Counted from the first letter of the stretch, positions 1 through 9,140 are shown. The stretch is 63,848 bases of DNA from Micromonospora sp. CB01531 (GCF_001905095.1 NZ_LWLS01000085.1:1-63848), one strand, 5' to 3'. Numbers and translations are program-made. The notes: a model not told the origin generated them from the letters alone.

Positions 1-25
1 TGTTCAGATTCTCGAACCCAAGGAT

Positions 26-415
26 CTAGCCCGTCGCCGGGCGATTGCCCAGCTCGGCGAGCAGTCGCTTTGGCGCTGTCGCCCGGTACGCCTCCTCGCA
101 GGCCTCCGCCACCTCGGCCCAGTCCACGTCCCGGTCCAGCCGCACCCCGATCCAGCCGCGGTGCCCCACGTAGGGCGGCCGGAAGTAGACCTGCGGGTTG
201 GCGGCCATGAGTTCCTGCTGGGCGCCGGGCGGCGCGGCGCACCACAGGTGGGGGAAGACGTTGTGGTGATGCCCGTCCGCCCACAGCATGACGAAGGACG
301 TTTTGTCGCGGATGAACCAGGTCGGCGCGCCGTGGCTGGGGCGCTCGGTCACGCTCGGGAAGGCCGAGCAGATCCGGCGGATCTCATCGAGCAGGCTTTC
401 CTCGTCGATGGCCAC
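26..415 (-). CDS. MmcQ/YjbR family protein
   Basis: A 129-residue protein of the MmcQ/YjbR fold, small alpha/beta proteins that resemble the double-wing DNA-binding fold but whose cellular role is mostly unknown. Visible family features are the early segment RPSHGAPTWFIRDKTSFVML, the PPYVGHRGWIGVRLD stretch, and a C-terminal helix ending in LLAELGNRP. The length is normal for the family and the ORF looks complete at both ends, just inside the window edge. It stands alone, facing away from the OsmC remnant. Family assignment is fairly sure; no specific function can be given. Confidence 0.8.
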   Translation of the reverse strand: MAIDEESLLDEIRRICSAFPSVTERPSHGAPTWFIRDKTSFVMLWADGHHHNVFPHLWCAAPPGAQQELMAANPQVYFRPPYVGHRGWIGVRLDRDVDWAEVAEACEEAYRATAPKRLLAELGNRPATG

Positions 416-542
416 GGTGCCTCCGGAGCGGTCGGATCGGGTGGCTTCAGCTTACGAGAGCACGGCCGCGCGGCGGGGGATGCGGGATCTGGGTGGTGCG
501 TCGGCGGCGCGGGCTCGCGGATGCGGGGAACTGTCCGGCTGA

Positions 543-956
543 GGCGGGGCTCAGCGGCGGGAACGGTTACCTGGAGTTTCCCGCCCCGACCTCGCCGGAT
601 ACGACCTCGGCCCCGGCTCGCCGGAACTGCAGGCCGGCGTGCTCGGCAACTGCGTCACCCACATCTTCCTCATCAACGCGGCCGATTTGAAAATCCCGCT
701 CGACTCGCTCGCCGTCGACGCGCAGGCCGAGTACGACCCACGTGGCCAGGCGCCTGACAACATCGACGCGCCCGTCTATCCCTACAACTTCCGCTACCAG
801 GTGCAGGTCGCCTCGCCCGCCTCCGACGAGGACCTGGCCCGGCTGCACGCCGAGGTGCAACGGGTGTGCCCGATCCTGAACCTGCGCCGCAACCCGCAGG
901 AGATCAACGGCTCGGTGGCCCTGGTGAGTCCGGCCGCCGAGGAACTCGCCGCCTGA
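543..956 (+). pseudogene. OsmC-like protein, N-terminally truncated
   Basis: The translated frame reads DLAGYDLGPGSPELQAGVLGNC and continues NAADLKIPLDSLAV, the central helix and following strand typical of OsmC/Ohr-like peroxide or thiol proteins (about 140-190 residues). The frame opens right after a TGA at 540-542 and has no ATG. The first 60 or so residues that form the N-terminal beta-sheet are absent, and the only start (GTG at 639) falls inside the core helix. The C-terminal half up to the TGA at 956 looks well preserved. I infer a 5'-deleted remnant, although a short expressed fragment cannot be excluded. Confidence 0.6.
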
Positions 957-1000
957 GCTGGGGAAGCTTCACGAGCTCAGCACGGCGGGGTCAGCCGACC

Positions 1001-1032
1001 GTGCCCGGCCCCGGAAATCCAGGGCCGGGCAC
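1001..1032. terminator. GC-rich hairpin, probable terminator
   Basis: Perfect 11-bp inverted repeat (GTGCCCGGCCC at 1001-1011, complement at 1022-1032) with a 10-base loop. It lies 45 bases after the OsmC remnant and 60 bases before the VOC gene. There is no T-run, as is common in high-GC actinomycetes. Confidence 0.5.
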
Positions 1033-1091
1033 ATCCGTCGTCGTCAACTCGGGCAACTCACCTGCTATGCCTGTCGGCTAAGGTCGGCGCC

Positions 1092-1466
1092 ATGATCCTC
1101 CGCCATGTGACCGTCGACTGTGCCGAGCCGTATGGCCTCGCGACGTTCTGGAGCGACGTCACCGGGTGGCCGGTGTCGGACCTGGACGAGCCGGGTGACG
1201 CCGAGGTCCTCATCGAGGCACCCTCGCCCGTGCCCGGCATCCTGTTCATCCGGGTGCCCGAGGGCAAGACGGTGAAGAATCGGATCCACTTCGACTGGAT
1301 GCCGACCGAGCGGACCCGCGACGAGGAGGTGGAGCGCATCGTCGCCCTCGGGGCGAAGATCTACGAGGACCATCGCACCGCTGATGGGCGCGGCTGGGTC
1401 ACTCTGCTCGACCCTGAGGGCAACGAGTTCTGCATCGAACGGGGCGAGGCCGAGCGCGGCACCTAG
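1092..1466 (+). CDS. VOC family (glyoxalase-like) protein
   Basis: A 124-residue vicinal-oxygen-chelate protein made of two beta-alpha-beta-beta-beta modules. The start MILRHVTVDCAEPYGLATFW and the end WVTLLDPEGNEFCIERGE are typical of the glyoxalase-like_6 subgroup, where the late Glu (in NEFCIE) is a metal ligand. Members include glyoxalases, dioxygenases and antibiotic-binding resistance proteins, and nothing here selects a substrate. It is convergent with the MFS gene, with 71 bases between them. The family is secure, the reaction unknown. Confidence 0.85.
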   Translation: MILRHVTVDCAEPYGLATFWSDVTGWPVSDLDEPGDAEVLIEAPSPVPGILFIRVPEGKTVKNRIHFDWMPTERTRDEEVERIVALGAKIYEDHRTADGRGWVTLLDPEGNEFCIERGEAERGT

Positions 1467-1537
1467 GTGACCGGCCACGCCATGCCGGATGCCGAACGCC
1501 CTCCGGCGGCCGCACATCGGGAACTTCGCCGGACCAT

Positions 1538-2824
1538 TCAACCGGCAGCTTTCTCGGGCCAGGTCACGGCCTCTTCGCCCACCGATTCCCGTTGCCCGGC
1601 AACCGCCACCTCAGTCAGCACCCTGGACGGCAGTAGCCGCGCGGCCACCACCGCGCTGGCAGCGAGAACGACGATGACCAGCCAGACCGTCAGGGTGAGC
1701 GGCAGCTGCTGCCCGGCCACGCTGCCGATCGCGCCGCCGGCCACCGTCGCGGCCATCTCCGCCGCGGAGAACGCCGAACTGACCCGGCCGAGCTGCCGGT
1801 CTGGTGTCTGCCGCTGTACCTGCACCTGAGCCAGCATCAGCAGTGAACCACCGGGCAGACCGGCCAGCGCGATGAACACCACTGCGGCGGCGAAGTGGGG
1901 AATGAGGAAGAGCCCGGCGAAGCAGCCGGCGATCGCCAGCAGGCAGCCGGTGACAGCCGCCCGGAGCCGGCCGCTGTGGGACAGGACGTTCCCGGCGTAC
2001 GCACTGGCCAGGAAGCCCGCACCGAGCGCGGCCATGAGGACACCGACATCACCGGCGTCGCCGCCGAGCACGCGGATGACGTACGGCACGAGGAGCACGT
2101 TCAGAGCGGCGTTGGCCAGCAGGAACAGGCTGGAAACGACCAGCGTCGCGCGGAGCACGCGGTGCCCGAGCAGAAAGGCCAGACCGTCCCGGACCTGGCC
2201 CCGGAACGTGGCCGGCCAGGACGAGACGACCTTCGGCTCATGGTCCCGCTCGTCCGCCCGCAAGCGGCCCATGCTGAAGATCAACACGGCGGAGACCAGG
2301 TACGTCGCGGAGTCGATCAGCACTAGCCCGTCGAAGCCCACGATCGCGTAGAGCGCGCCGCCGACAGGCGCGCCGGCGAGGCGGACGATCCCGCCCGCGA
2401 CGGTGTTCCAGGCATTCGCCGCCTCAAGGTCCCGGCCCCGGCCCACGATGGCGGGGACGACGGCCCGGGCTGCCGGCTGGAAGACGTGCCCGACGGCGCT
2501 CTCGGCGAACATCGCCGCGTAGAGGAGCCAGAGCATGCCGGGATCGTCGACCAGGAGCAGCGCCAGGACGATGACCATGCGCAGCAGGTCCGCGCCGACC
2601 ATGACGAGGCGGCGGTCCCACCGGTCGACCAGCACCCCGGCCAGCGGGGCGAAGGCGACCGCGGGCAGCGTCTGGGCAACGAAGGCCAGGCCGCTGCTCA
2701 TCGTCGAGCCGGTCATCGTGTACACGTAGACCGGCACCGCGACAACCATCAGCCAGTTACCCAGGTTGGACAGCAGAGTGCTGCACCACAGCAGGCCGAA
2801 CCGACGATTGCTGGCAACGATCAT
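1538..2824 (-). CDS. MFS transporter (drug/siderophore-exporter type)
   Basis: A 428-residue integral membrane protein with about 12 hydrophobic segments. Recognisable is the loop 2-3 motif GVLVDRWDRRLVMVGADLLRM, the MFS signature of the MFS_3/enterobactin-exporter-like group. The N-terminus NRRFGLLWCSTLLSNLGNWL also matches this group. Such proteins export drugs, siderophores or macrolides by proton antiport. The neighbours give no substrate clue. The 41-base gap to the downstream secreted-protein gene on the same strand would allow, but does not prove, cotranscription. Confidence 0.85.
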   Translation of the reverse strand: MIVASNRRFGLLWCSTLLSNLGNWLMVVAVPVYVYTMTGSTMSSGLAFVAQTLPAVAFAPLAGVLVDRWDRRLVMVGADLLRMVIVLALLLVDDPGMLWLLYAAMFAESAVGHVFQPAARAVVPAIVGRGRDLEAANAWNTVAGGIVRLAGAPVGGALYAIVGFDGLVLIDSATYLVSAVLIFSMGRLRADERDHEPKVVSSWPATFRGQVRDGLAFLLGHRVLRATLVVSSLFLLANAALNVLLVPYVIRVLGGDAGDVGVLMAALGAGFLASAYAGNVLSHSGRLRAAVTGCLLAIAGCFAGLFLIPHFAAAVVFIALAGLPGGSLLMLAQVQVQRQTPDRQLGRVSSAFSAAEMAATVAGGAIGSVAGQQLPLTLTVWLVIVVLAASAVVAARLLPSRVLTEVAVAGQRESVGEEAVTWPEKAAG

Positions 2825-2865
2825 CAGGCCTCGCCCTCACCCCTCGTGCCTCGGCGCTTGCTGGA

Positions 2866-4044
2866 TCACACCACCCCGACCGGGCGCTGGTGGGCCCCGG
2901 TGATGTCGGTGCCGGCGAGGTAGGGCGTGGAACCGGTGACGAAGAGCCGGTAGCCGTCGTGGTAGCCGACGTAGGAGCCGCGCTGGTAGTAGGTGACGCG
3001 CAGCGTGAGCCGCGTGCCGGCGGCGACCTGGACCTGAATCGTGTCGGCCAGTTCGACGGAATCGGACGCGGCGAGCACCCGCCCGGTGTCGTCGGTCAGC
3101 TGCAGGTCGAAGTCGTCGACGAGCGCGCTGCCATGGGCCGTGCCGGCCGGGTAGTTCAGGTGGTTGCCCGCCGCGCTGCTCACGTAACTGGACAGTGTCG
3201 CCAGGTCGTAGCGCATCCACGTCGGCACGATGTTGATGGTGACCCATTGGGTGCTGGCGGAGGTGAACCGGTATTCGACGGTGCTGCCGGGTGCCAGGTA
3301 GCTCCGTTCCACCATGAACGAGGTGTCGTTGCCGTACCCGAGGGTGCGGGCGTACTCGTCCCGGTAGAGCTCGTACAGATCGTAGCGGCGGGCGGCGGAG
3401 TCGTACGGCACCTCCACGGCGCGGCGGACGCTTCCGCCGCTGTCGACGTATCCGCCGTCGGAGGTTCGGCCGAGGCCGTGCGCGCCGGTCGGGCCGAGTG
3501 GGCCCAGCGGGCCGAGCACACCCAGCGGTCCCGCGGGTCCCAGCACGCCCCAGACGCCGCCGGCCTGGAGTTGCTTGCTGAAGTCGCCTCGCGCGGGCAG
3601 CGTCTCGTTGTATGCGTGCGGGGAGAGCGGGCCGTTGGGGCCGAGCGGTCCCCAGTCGCTCATCGGCCCGTTGTACCAGGCGAGCATACTGGCCCAGTCG
3701 TCCCAGCAGGTGCCGGTGATCCAGGTGGACGGGTTCCAGACGGTGTTGCCGACCGGGCCGGCCACTCCGAGTGGTCCCCAGGGGCCGACCAGCCCGTAAT
3801 GGCCGAGGGGGCCCATCGGTTTGAGGTAGTCGGCGGCGAGCAGCGGGTCGCCGGGGTAGGTGGTGCGCACCGTGGGGCTGACCGTGGACAGGTCGCCGTG
3901 CAGCGTCTCGACCGAGGCCGCCGACACGTACCTGGAAGCGTCCGCATGGGCGGGCGCTGCGGCCGTCACGACTGCTGTCACGGCCACGAGCACGGCGGTC
4001 AGGTAGCGCCACCGGGTGGTCCTCGCCGCAAGTGCTGATCGCAT
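2866..4044 (-). CDS. Secreted GPLGP-repeat (collagen-like) protein with PPC-like C-terminal domain
   Basis: A 392-residue protein. I start it at ATG 4044 because GAGGAG lies about 10 bases upstream and the next residues form a signal peptide (MRSALAARTTRWRYLTAV, alanine-rich core, PAHA cleavage site). Residues about 60-90 and 140-180 contain runs of Gly-Pro-Leu-Gly-Pro units that resemble collagen triplets but are short and interrupted. The C-terminal 200 residues (VEYRFTSASTQWVTINIV, DDFDLQLTDDTGRVLAASDS, GTRLTLRVTYYQRGSY) look like a beta-sandwich of the bacterial pre-peptidase C-terminal type. An extracellular or wall-associated structural or adhesive role is inference. No catalytic motif is visible. 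Confidence 0.65.
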   Translation of the reverse strand: MRSALAARTTRWRYLTAVLVAVTAVVTAAAPAHADASRYVSAASVETLHGDLSTVSPTVRTTYPGDPLLAADYLKPMGPLGHYGLVGPWGPLGVAGPVGNTVWNPSTWITGTCWDDWASMLAWYNGPMSDWGPLGPNGPLSPHAYNETLPARGDFSKQLQAGGVWGVLGPAGPLGVLGPLGPLGPTGAHGLGRTSDGGYVDSGGSVRRAVEVPYDSAARRYDLYELYRDEYARTLGYGNDTSFMVERSYLAPGSTVEYRFTSASTQWVTINIVPTWMRYDLATLSSYVSSAAGNHLNYPAGTAHGSALVDDFDLQLTDDTGRVLAASDSVELADTIQVQVAAGTRLTLRVTYYQRGSYVGYHDGYRLFVTGSTPYLAGTDITGAHQRPVGVV

Positions 4045-4161
4045 CAACGTCGTGCTCCTCTTCCCCGGACAGCTGCCGGCCACCATTGTGGAGGGTGCGG
4101 TGAACGCTGCCGCCGCACACCCGACGTACTGTGATCTGTCCGCCACAAAAAGTGGCAGGGA

Positions 4162-4938
4162 TCAGTTGCCGAAGCGACGCCACGCGTCGTCGGCCACGGC
4201 GATGACACTGTCGCCTGCGGTGACGAGGTCGGTGGCGGTGAAAGGTTCCGCTTCGCCCGCGCGCCAGCGGACGGTCCGATACGCGAGATCGGCGTATTCG
4301 GGGAGCAGTTGCGCGAGGTAATCGCCCGCCGCGGCTTTCGAGATGATGTCACCGTGGGCGAGTGTGTAGTGCAAGCGCGCGGGGCCGAGCACGAACCAGG
4401 CGACGATGCCGGCGTCTACGACCGCGTCGGGGGCCACGCCGGCCAGCTCCGCCGGGAACGTTGCGACAAGCGCCTGCCAGTACTCACGCAGGTTGTCCAG
4501 GTTGTAGCGACGCAACTGTTCCGGGTCGACCCGAACCCCCAACTCGGCGACGGCCGGGCCGCGAACCGGGATGCCGTACCGCTGCAGCGTCAGCCACAGC
4601 ACCGGCGTGAGCTCCCCGCAGGGCTTGCCGATCTGGAACTCGCCATTGACGACGAACGGCACCACCCGCCGGTCGGCCGGCCAGGACTGCGCCAACGCGG
4701 GCTCCAGGTAGACCCCGTCGAAATGGGGTGACCGAGGCATGTCGGCGTGGATCCCCGCGAGCTGGGCGAGGTCCTCGCCGCCGGCCGGCCGCGAGGTCAT
4801 GATCACCGCGTCGACGTCACTGGCACCCGACTGCCAAGCACCGAGCGCGGCGGAGCCGACGACGTACAAGCCCCGCACGTAGCCGGGCATTGCCCGGTCG
4901 ACCGCCTGAAGGTACCTCCGCGTCAGCTCCTCGATCAC
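4162..4938 (-). CDS. Nucleotidyltransferase-domain protein, aminoglycoside adenylyltransferase-like
   Basis: A 258-residue protein starting at GTG 4938 (VIEELTRRYLQAV); upstream extensions lack family similarity. Residues about 25-45 carry the polymerase-beta-type motif GSAALGAWQSGASDVDAVI (G-S then D-x-D), which binds Mg-NTP. The C-terminal helical half (YNLDNLREYWQ and on) matches the ANT(3'')/AadA-like DUF4111 domain. Members adenylylate aminoglycosides, or are resistance-like proteins of unknown substrate. Resistance should not be assumed. It is divergent from the carboxylesterase gene, 105 bases apart. Confidence 0.75.
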   Translation of the reverse strand: MIEELTRRYLQAVDRAMPGYVRGLYVVGSAALGAWQSGASDVDAVIMTSRPAGGEDLAQLAGIHADMPRSPHFDGVYLEPALAQSWPADRRVVPFVVNGEFQIGKPCGELTPVLWLTLQRYGIPVRGPAVAELGVRVDPEQLRRYNLDNLREYWQALVATFPAELAGVAPDAVVDAGIVAWFVLGPARLHYTLAHGDIISKAAAGDYLAQLLPEYADLAYRTVRWRAGEAEPFTATDLVTAGDSVIAVADDAWRRFGN

Positions 4939-5043
4939 ACAAGCGACCGTAGCGGTGCCGCAGCGGTCAGTGGTACTGGCACCACCAATGGCGAGGTGCT
5001 GATACTCCTGACCGGCCGGCCGGCGCCGGGTTGGATCGACGGT

Positions 5044-6741
5044 ATGACGAACATGATCCACTCGCCTGAGCCGGTTCGGGCGCGACGTCGGTCATCGCGG
5101 CTGGCGCGCGGCGCGCTGATCGCGGTCACCGCCCTCAGCGCACTGGCCGCCGCTGCCGTCGCGCTCGCGCCGCCCTCGACCGCGGATACCACGACGGGCA
5201 GCGGCGCCTCCGCCGTCGTCGTGACAGACAGCGGCCCGATCAGGGGCGTGGTCACCGGCGGGTACCGGTCCTTCCAGGGGATTCCGTACGGGGCGGCGCC
5301 GGTCGGCGAGCTGCGCTGGGTTTCGCCGCAGCCTCCCACGCCGTGGACGGAGGTGCGCGACGCCACGAAGCCGGGCAACGCCTGCGCCCAGCCCACCGGC
5401 ATACCGATGGGCCGGCCGAGCACCGCAGAGGACTGCCTGTTCCTGAACGTGACCACACCACGCGGCGGTGGCACCCGGCTACGGCCGGTCATGGTGTGGC
5501 TGCACGGCGGCAGCCTCACCTACGGAGCAGGCGACATCTACACCCCGACGGCTCTGGCGACCCGCGGCGATGTCGTCGTCGTGACCGTCAACTACCGGCT
5601 CGGCGCACTCGGTTTCCTCGCCCATCAGGCCTTCGACGCCGGCGCGGCCAGGTCGGGCAACTTCGGCCTGGAGGACCAGCAGGCCGCCCTTCGCTGGGTG
5701 CGCCACAACGCCGCGGCCTTCGGCGGCGACCCGCGCAACGTGACCCTGTTCGGGCAGTCCGCTGGCAGCTTCAGCAGCTGCGCGCACCTGGCCTCACCCG
5801 CGTCGGCGGGACTGTTCGACAAGGTGATCATGCAGAGCGGGCCGTGCACCGCAGGCTGGACCCCGGCCACCACGTCATCGCCGCGGCCCCGGGCGGTGGC
5901 GCAGCAGGAAGGGCTGGCTCTGGCAAGGTCGCTCGGCTGCTCAAACGTGGCCAACGCCGCGGCGTGCCTGCGGGCAAAGCCAGTCGACGAGGTCCTGACG
6001 GCGACGGCATCGCTACCCGACCTCGGACCCGTGCTGGGCGGCCCGATCCTGCCGACCGACCCGGCCGAGGCGCTGGCCACGGGCCGGTTCCACCGGGTGC
6101 CCGTGATCCACGGCTACAACCGGGACGAGGAGCGGCTACGCGTGTGGGGCCTGGAGGTGACCGGGGCGAACTGCGGCCCGGGGGTGCCGACCCTGCCCGA
6201 CCGGCCGCAGGAATGCCCGCTGACCAACACCCAGTACCTCGACCAGCTCCGCCAGGAGTGGCACCGCAACGCGGGAAAGGTCGCGGCCCACTATCCGAGC
6301 AGCAGCTACGCGTCACCGAGCGAGGCTCTGGGCGCCGCGCTCACCGATGCCGTCTGGGTCCGATCCACCCTGGACACCGCTGCCGCATTGGCCCGTCACA
6401 CCCCGACATACGTGTACGAGTTCGGCGACGGGCACGCGCCGTTCTTCGTCGGGGCGAACCCGCCCAGCTTTCCGCTCGGCGCCTTCCACACCGCCGAACT
6501 GCCGTACCTGTTCACCGTCGGCTACGCCCAGCCGCTGTCCGGCGCCCAGCAGGCGCTGGGCGAGCAGATGATCGCCTACTGGACGCGATTCGCGTACACC
6601 GGCGACCCAACGGCTCCGGGCGCACCGATCTGGGCTCGGTATGACGGGCGGCACGTGCTGTCGCTGAGCCCGGATGCCGTCCGGCCCGCCGACGCCAAAG
6701 CCGCCCACCACTACGACTTCTGGCAGTCGCTGTACGGCTGA
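5044..6741 (+). CDS. Secreted type-B carboxylesterase/lipase
   Basis: A 565-residue alpha/beta-hydrolase of the carboxylesterase type-B family. ATG 5044 (or 5053) is followed by a long Arg-rich n-region and an Ala/Leu core ending in PPSTADT, so export is expected. The family start IRGVVTGGYRSFQGIPYGAAPVG is clear. The nucleophile elbow FGQSAGSFS places Ser near residue 239, the acid lies around GYNRDEERL, and the His in GAFHTAELPYLF. The protein probably cleaves carboxylic esters outside the cell, and the substrate cannot be read. Intact and of normal family length. Confidence 0.88.
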   Translation: MTNMIHSPEPVRARRRSSRLARGALIAVTALSALAAAAVALAPPSTADTTTGSGASAVVVTDSGPIRGVVTGGYRSFQGIPYGAAPVGELRWVSPQPPTPWTEVRDATKPGNACAQPTGIPMGRPSTAEDCLFLNVTTPRGGGTRLRPVMVWLHGGSLTYGAGDIYTPTALATRGDVVVVTVNYRLGALGFLAHQAFDAGAARSGNFGLEDQQAALRWVRHNAAAFGGDPRNVTLFGQSAGSFSSCAHLASPASAGLFDKVIMQSGPCTAGWTPATTSSPRPRAVAQQEGLALARSLGCSNVANAAACLRAKPVDEVLTATASLPDLGPVLGGPILPTDPAEALATGRFHRVPVIHGYNRDEERLRVWGLEVTGANCGPGVPTLPDRPQECPLTNTQYLDQLRQEWHRNAGKVAAHYPSSSYASPSEALGAALTDAVWVRSTLDTAAALARHTPTYVYEFGDGHAPFFVGANPPSFPLGAFHTAELPYLFTVGYAQPLSGAQQALGEQMIAYWTRFAYTGDPTAPGAPIWARYDGRHVLSLSPDAVRPADAKAAHHYDFWQSLYG

Positions 6742-6822
6742 GGATCTGGAAGCGCGGGGTTGGCGCCGATCTCGCCGACCCCGCGCCACCCGCTCGACAG
6801 CACCGGGCCACGGCCGGGCGGC

Positions 6823-7092
6823 TCAGCGCAGCAGCACCGGTCCGGCGTCGATCGGGATGCGAAACAGGGCGTACGGCTTGCGCCGCAGGTCCTGTCCGCG
6901 CTGGTACGTCGGCTGCCGCTGAAGCTGGTTGGCGGTGACGTACAGGCGGCGGTCCGTGGCCACGAACATCGTGTCGGGCCAGAGCAGACGCGGGTCGTGC
7001 GCCACGGTCTCGAACTCGCCGTCCGGCCGCCGGCGCAGCGCCGCGTTGTTCTCACGCGAGGTCAGGTAGCGCAGCCGGGCCGAGACAGACCT
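6823..7092 (-). pseudogene. C-terminal remnant of a major-royal-jelly/yellow-like protein
   Basis: On the minus strand the frame reads RLRYLTSRENNAALRRRPDG, then WPDTMFVATDRRLYVTANQL and PYALFRIPI up to a TGA at 6823. This is the last beta-propeller blade and C-terminus of the bacterial MRJP/yellow (L-dopachrome-tautomerase-related) family. Only about 88 of the usual 350-400 residues remain, and the frame loses similarity at about 7092 where the next gene begins. I read it as a gene mostly deleted by rearrangement between the esterase and the 7145 membrane protein. Confidence 0.55.
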
Positions 7093-7144
7093 GGGCCGCG
7101 TGTCGGGTCCATGCGAACCTGCCTCCGGACGTCACACTGGCGGG

Positions 7145-7561
7145 GTGCGGAGTGAAAGATGGTCAGGTACGCCGCGCTGGGTTCGGGCTGTCGTCACCGC
7201 CGCCGCTTGCGTTTTCGTATACGGCGGAGTCGTCCACCTGATCGACCTTCTCGGCGGCAGGGGTGATCTACTGGCGTCGGCCCCGACGTGGCTGGAGCTC
7301 TACTTCATGTCCCTCACGCTGTTGGATCCGCTTGCGGCGCTTCTGCTGGTGCTGCGTCGTGTCGAAGGGCTGGTGCTCGGCTGTGTTGTCCTCGCGACCG
7401 ACGCCGTCGCGAACTGGTATGCCAACTACCTGCTGGACCCAGCGGAAGGAATCACTGCAGGGCGGATCGGGCAGGGACTCATCGCCGCGCTCGCGGTCGC
7501 GCTGATCGTAGCGGCCCCTCGCGTCGCACCGTGGCTCCACGAGGCGCCACGCTCTCCGTAG
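7145..7561 (+). CDS. Small membrane protein of unknown function
   Basis: About 138 residues from GTG 7145 (VRSERWSGTPRW); a start at 7100 is possible but adds a charged, non-conserved tail. Four hydrophobic segments are visible: VVTAAACVFVYGGVVHLIDLL, LELYFMSLTLLDPLAALLLVL, LVLGCVVLATDAVANWY and LIAALAVALIVAA. The order and the acidic residues inside helices resemble DoxX-like or small multi-pass proteins, but I do not recognise the family. It is convergent with the DUF1343 gene. Confidence 0.55.
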   Translation: MRSERWSGTPRWVRAVVTAAACVFVYGGVVHLIDLLGGRGDLLASAPTWLELYFMSLTLLDPLAALLLVLRRVEGLVLGCVVLATDAVANWYANYLLDPAEGITAGRIGQGLIAALAVALIVAAPRVAPWLHEAPRSP

Positions 7562-7696
7562 CGCGCCTGATCATCGGCTTCGCCCGCCACCGGTTGCGCC
7601 AGGTCATTGCGCGCGACATCCACGGCGAGTGCCCTGCTGCCGGGTGGAGACATGTCTCCCCTCGATCAACCGGGGCGACGACCGTGACCGGCTCGA

Positions 7697-8989
7697 TCAG
7701 TAGAGCAGGTAGGGCCGGCGCTGCCGGTCGAAGGCGGCCAGCTCGTCGGCCCAGGCGCCCACCACGTCGTCCACGTCGGCGCCCGCGTCGATCATCGTGC
7801 GTAGCCGGGGCGATCCGGTGAGCTTGTCGATCCAGTACGGCCGTTGTGCGTCCCACGCGTCCTGCCGCCAGGCGAAGGCCGGATACTTCCGCGCCTCGAC
7901 CAGCAGCGCCACCCCGGTGCGGATCGGGTCGTAGGCGGCCCGGTCCACGACCTTCACCTCGACGCCGGCGCAGAGCTTGTTGAGCAGCGCCGGCTTCTGG
8001 CCGGCGGCGGTCGGCGAGAAGTACGCCTCCCGGAACTCGACTCCGGGCAGGTCGCGGGCGTTGAGGCGGTCACTCCAGTGGTAGTCGAAGTCGGTAGCGA
8101 GCCCGCCGATCAGTTCGAACGGCCGGCAGGTGCCGCGACCTTCGGTGATCGACGCGACGCCCTCGAAGAGGCAGGTGCCGGGGTAGACGAGCGCCGTGTC
8201 GGTGGTGGGCATGTTGGGGCTGGGCATGACCCAGGGCAGGTCGGTGTCGGCCGCCAGCATGCTCCGCTTCCAGTGCCGGCACTGCACCACGTGCAGGTCG
8301 ACCTGCCGTCCCACCTCGGCCGGCAGGAACTCGGCGTTGAAGAAGCGTGCCAGTTCGCCGACGGTCATGCCGTGCTGCTGGACGATTTCCTTCAGCCCGA
8401 CGCCGGAGGTGTAGGTGGGGGTCATCATCGGGCCGTATGCCCGGCCGCCGATCGGGTTGGGCCGGTCGAGCACGACGTACCGCTTGCCGACGCGAGCCGC
8501 GGCGAGCATGGAGGTGTACATGGTCCAGATGTAGGTGTAGAAACGCGCGCCGACATCCTGGATGTCGAACACCACGGTGTCCATCCCGGACTGGGTGAAC
8601 ATGGCCTCCCACTTGGCCTGCGAGGCGCCGTACGCGTCATAGACGGTGATACCGGTCCGCGCGTCGGTGCCGGTGCCCTCACTGCCGCCTGCCTGGGCCG
8701 AGCCCCGGAAGCCGTGCTCCGGGCCGAACGCCGCGACCACGTCGACCTGACCCGAGGCGTGCATCAGGTCGACCAGGTGCCGGTAGGCGGAGTCGACGCC
8801 GGTCGGGTTGGAGATCACTCCCACCTGCTGCCCGCGCAGCTCCGCGAAGCCGGAGCGCACCAGCACGTCCAGGCCCGTCTCGATCCGGCGGATCCCCGGG
8901 TCGGCGCTGCCGGGTGCGCTGGCCAAGGTCCCGGCGAGGGCGCCACCGGCGACCGCCCCGGCTCCGGTGAGGAAGGTCCTGCGCTCCAT
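7697..8989 (-). CDS. DUF1343 protein, NamZ-type exo-beta-N-acetylmuramidase
   Basis: A 430-residue exported protein. The N-terminus has a Tat-type signal (ERRTFLTGAGAVAGGALAG, cleavage near GSADP). Family segments are LRGQQVGVISNPTGVDSAYR, AFGPEHGFRG, VVFDIQDVGARFYTYIWTMY and VLDRPNPIGG, all hallmarks of DUF1343. NamZ of Bacillus subtilis in this family releases N-acetylmuramic acid from the non-reducing end of peptidoglycan chains, so turnover or scavenging of muramic acid outside the cell is the likely role. The divergent gap to recQ (151 bases) should hold promoters for both. Confidence 0.85.
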   Translation of the reverse strand: MERRTFLTGAGAVAGGALAGTLASAPGSADPGIRRIETGLDVLVRSGFAELRGQQVGVISNPTGVDSAYRHLVDLMHASGQVDVVAAFGPEHGFRGSAQAGGSEGTGTDARTGITVYDAYGASQAKWEAMFTQSGMDTVVFDIQDVGARFYTYIWTMYTSMLAAARVGKRYVVLDRPNPIGGRAYGPMMTPTYTSGVGLKEIVQQHGMTVGELARFFNAEFLPAEVGRQVDLHVVQCRHWKRSMLAADTDLPWVMPSPNMPTTDTALVYPGTCLFEGVASITEGRGTCRPFELIGGLATDFDYHWSDRLNARDLPGVEFREAYFSPTAAGQKPALLNKLCAGVEVKVVDRAAYDPIRTGVALLVEARKYPAFAWRQDAWDAQRPYWIDKLTGSPRLRTMIDAGADVDDVVGAWADELAAFDRQRRPYLLY

Positions 8990-9140
8990 AGGGTGCCTCC
9001 AAGCAGCTCAGTTCATCGAAACTTAGCTACAGCCCCACGGTCAGTCAAGGAAGGATACCTACAATCCTGCGCCACCGTGGTGTGGCCGGACGTGCACCTG
9101 CTGCCAGCCGCAGCGGATCGACGACCTAACATGCCCGGCG

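Noticed and set aside
3480..3560. Tandem repeat locus in DNA at the GPLGP-coding stretch
   Set aside because: The DNA repetition follows from coding Gly-Pro-Leu units with varied codons; it is not an independent satellite.
4162..4938. Calling an aminoglycoside-resistance gene
   Set aside because: Only the nucleotidyltransferase motif and general layout are visible; many such proteins have other or unknown substrates.
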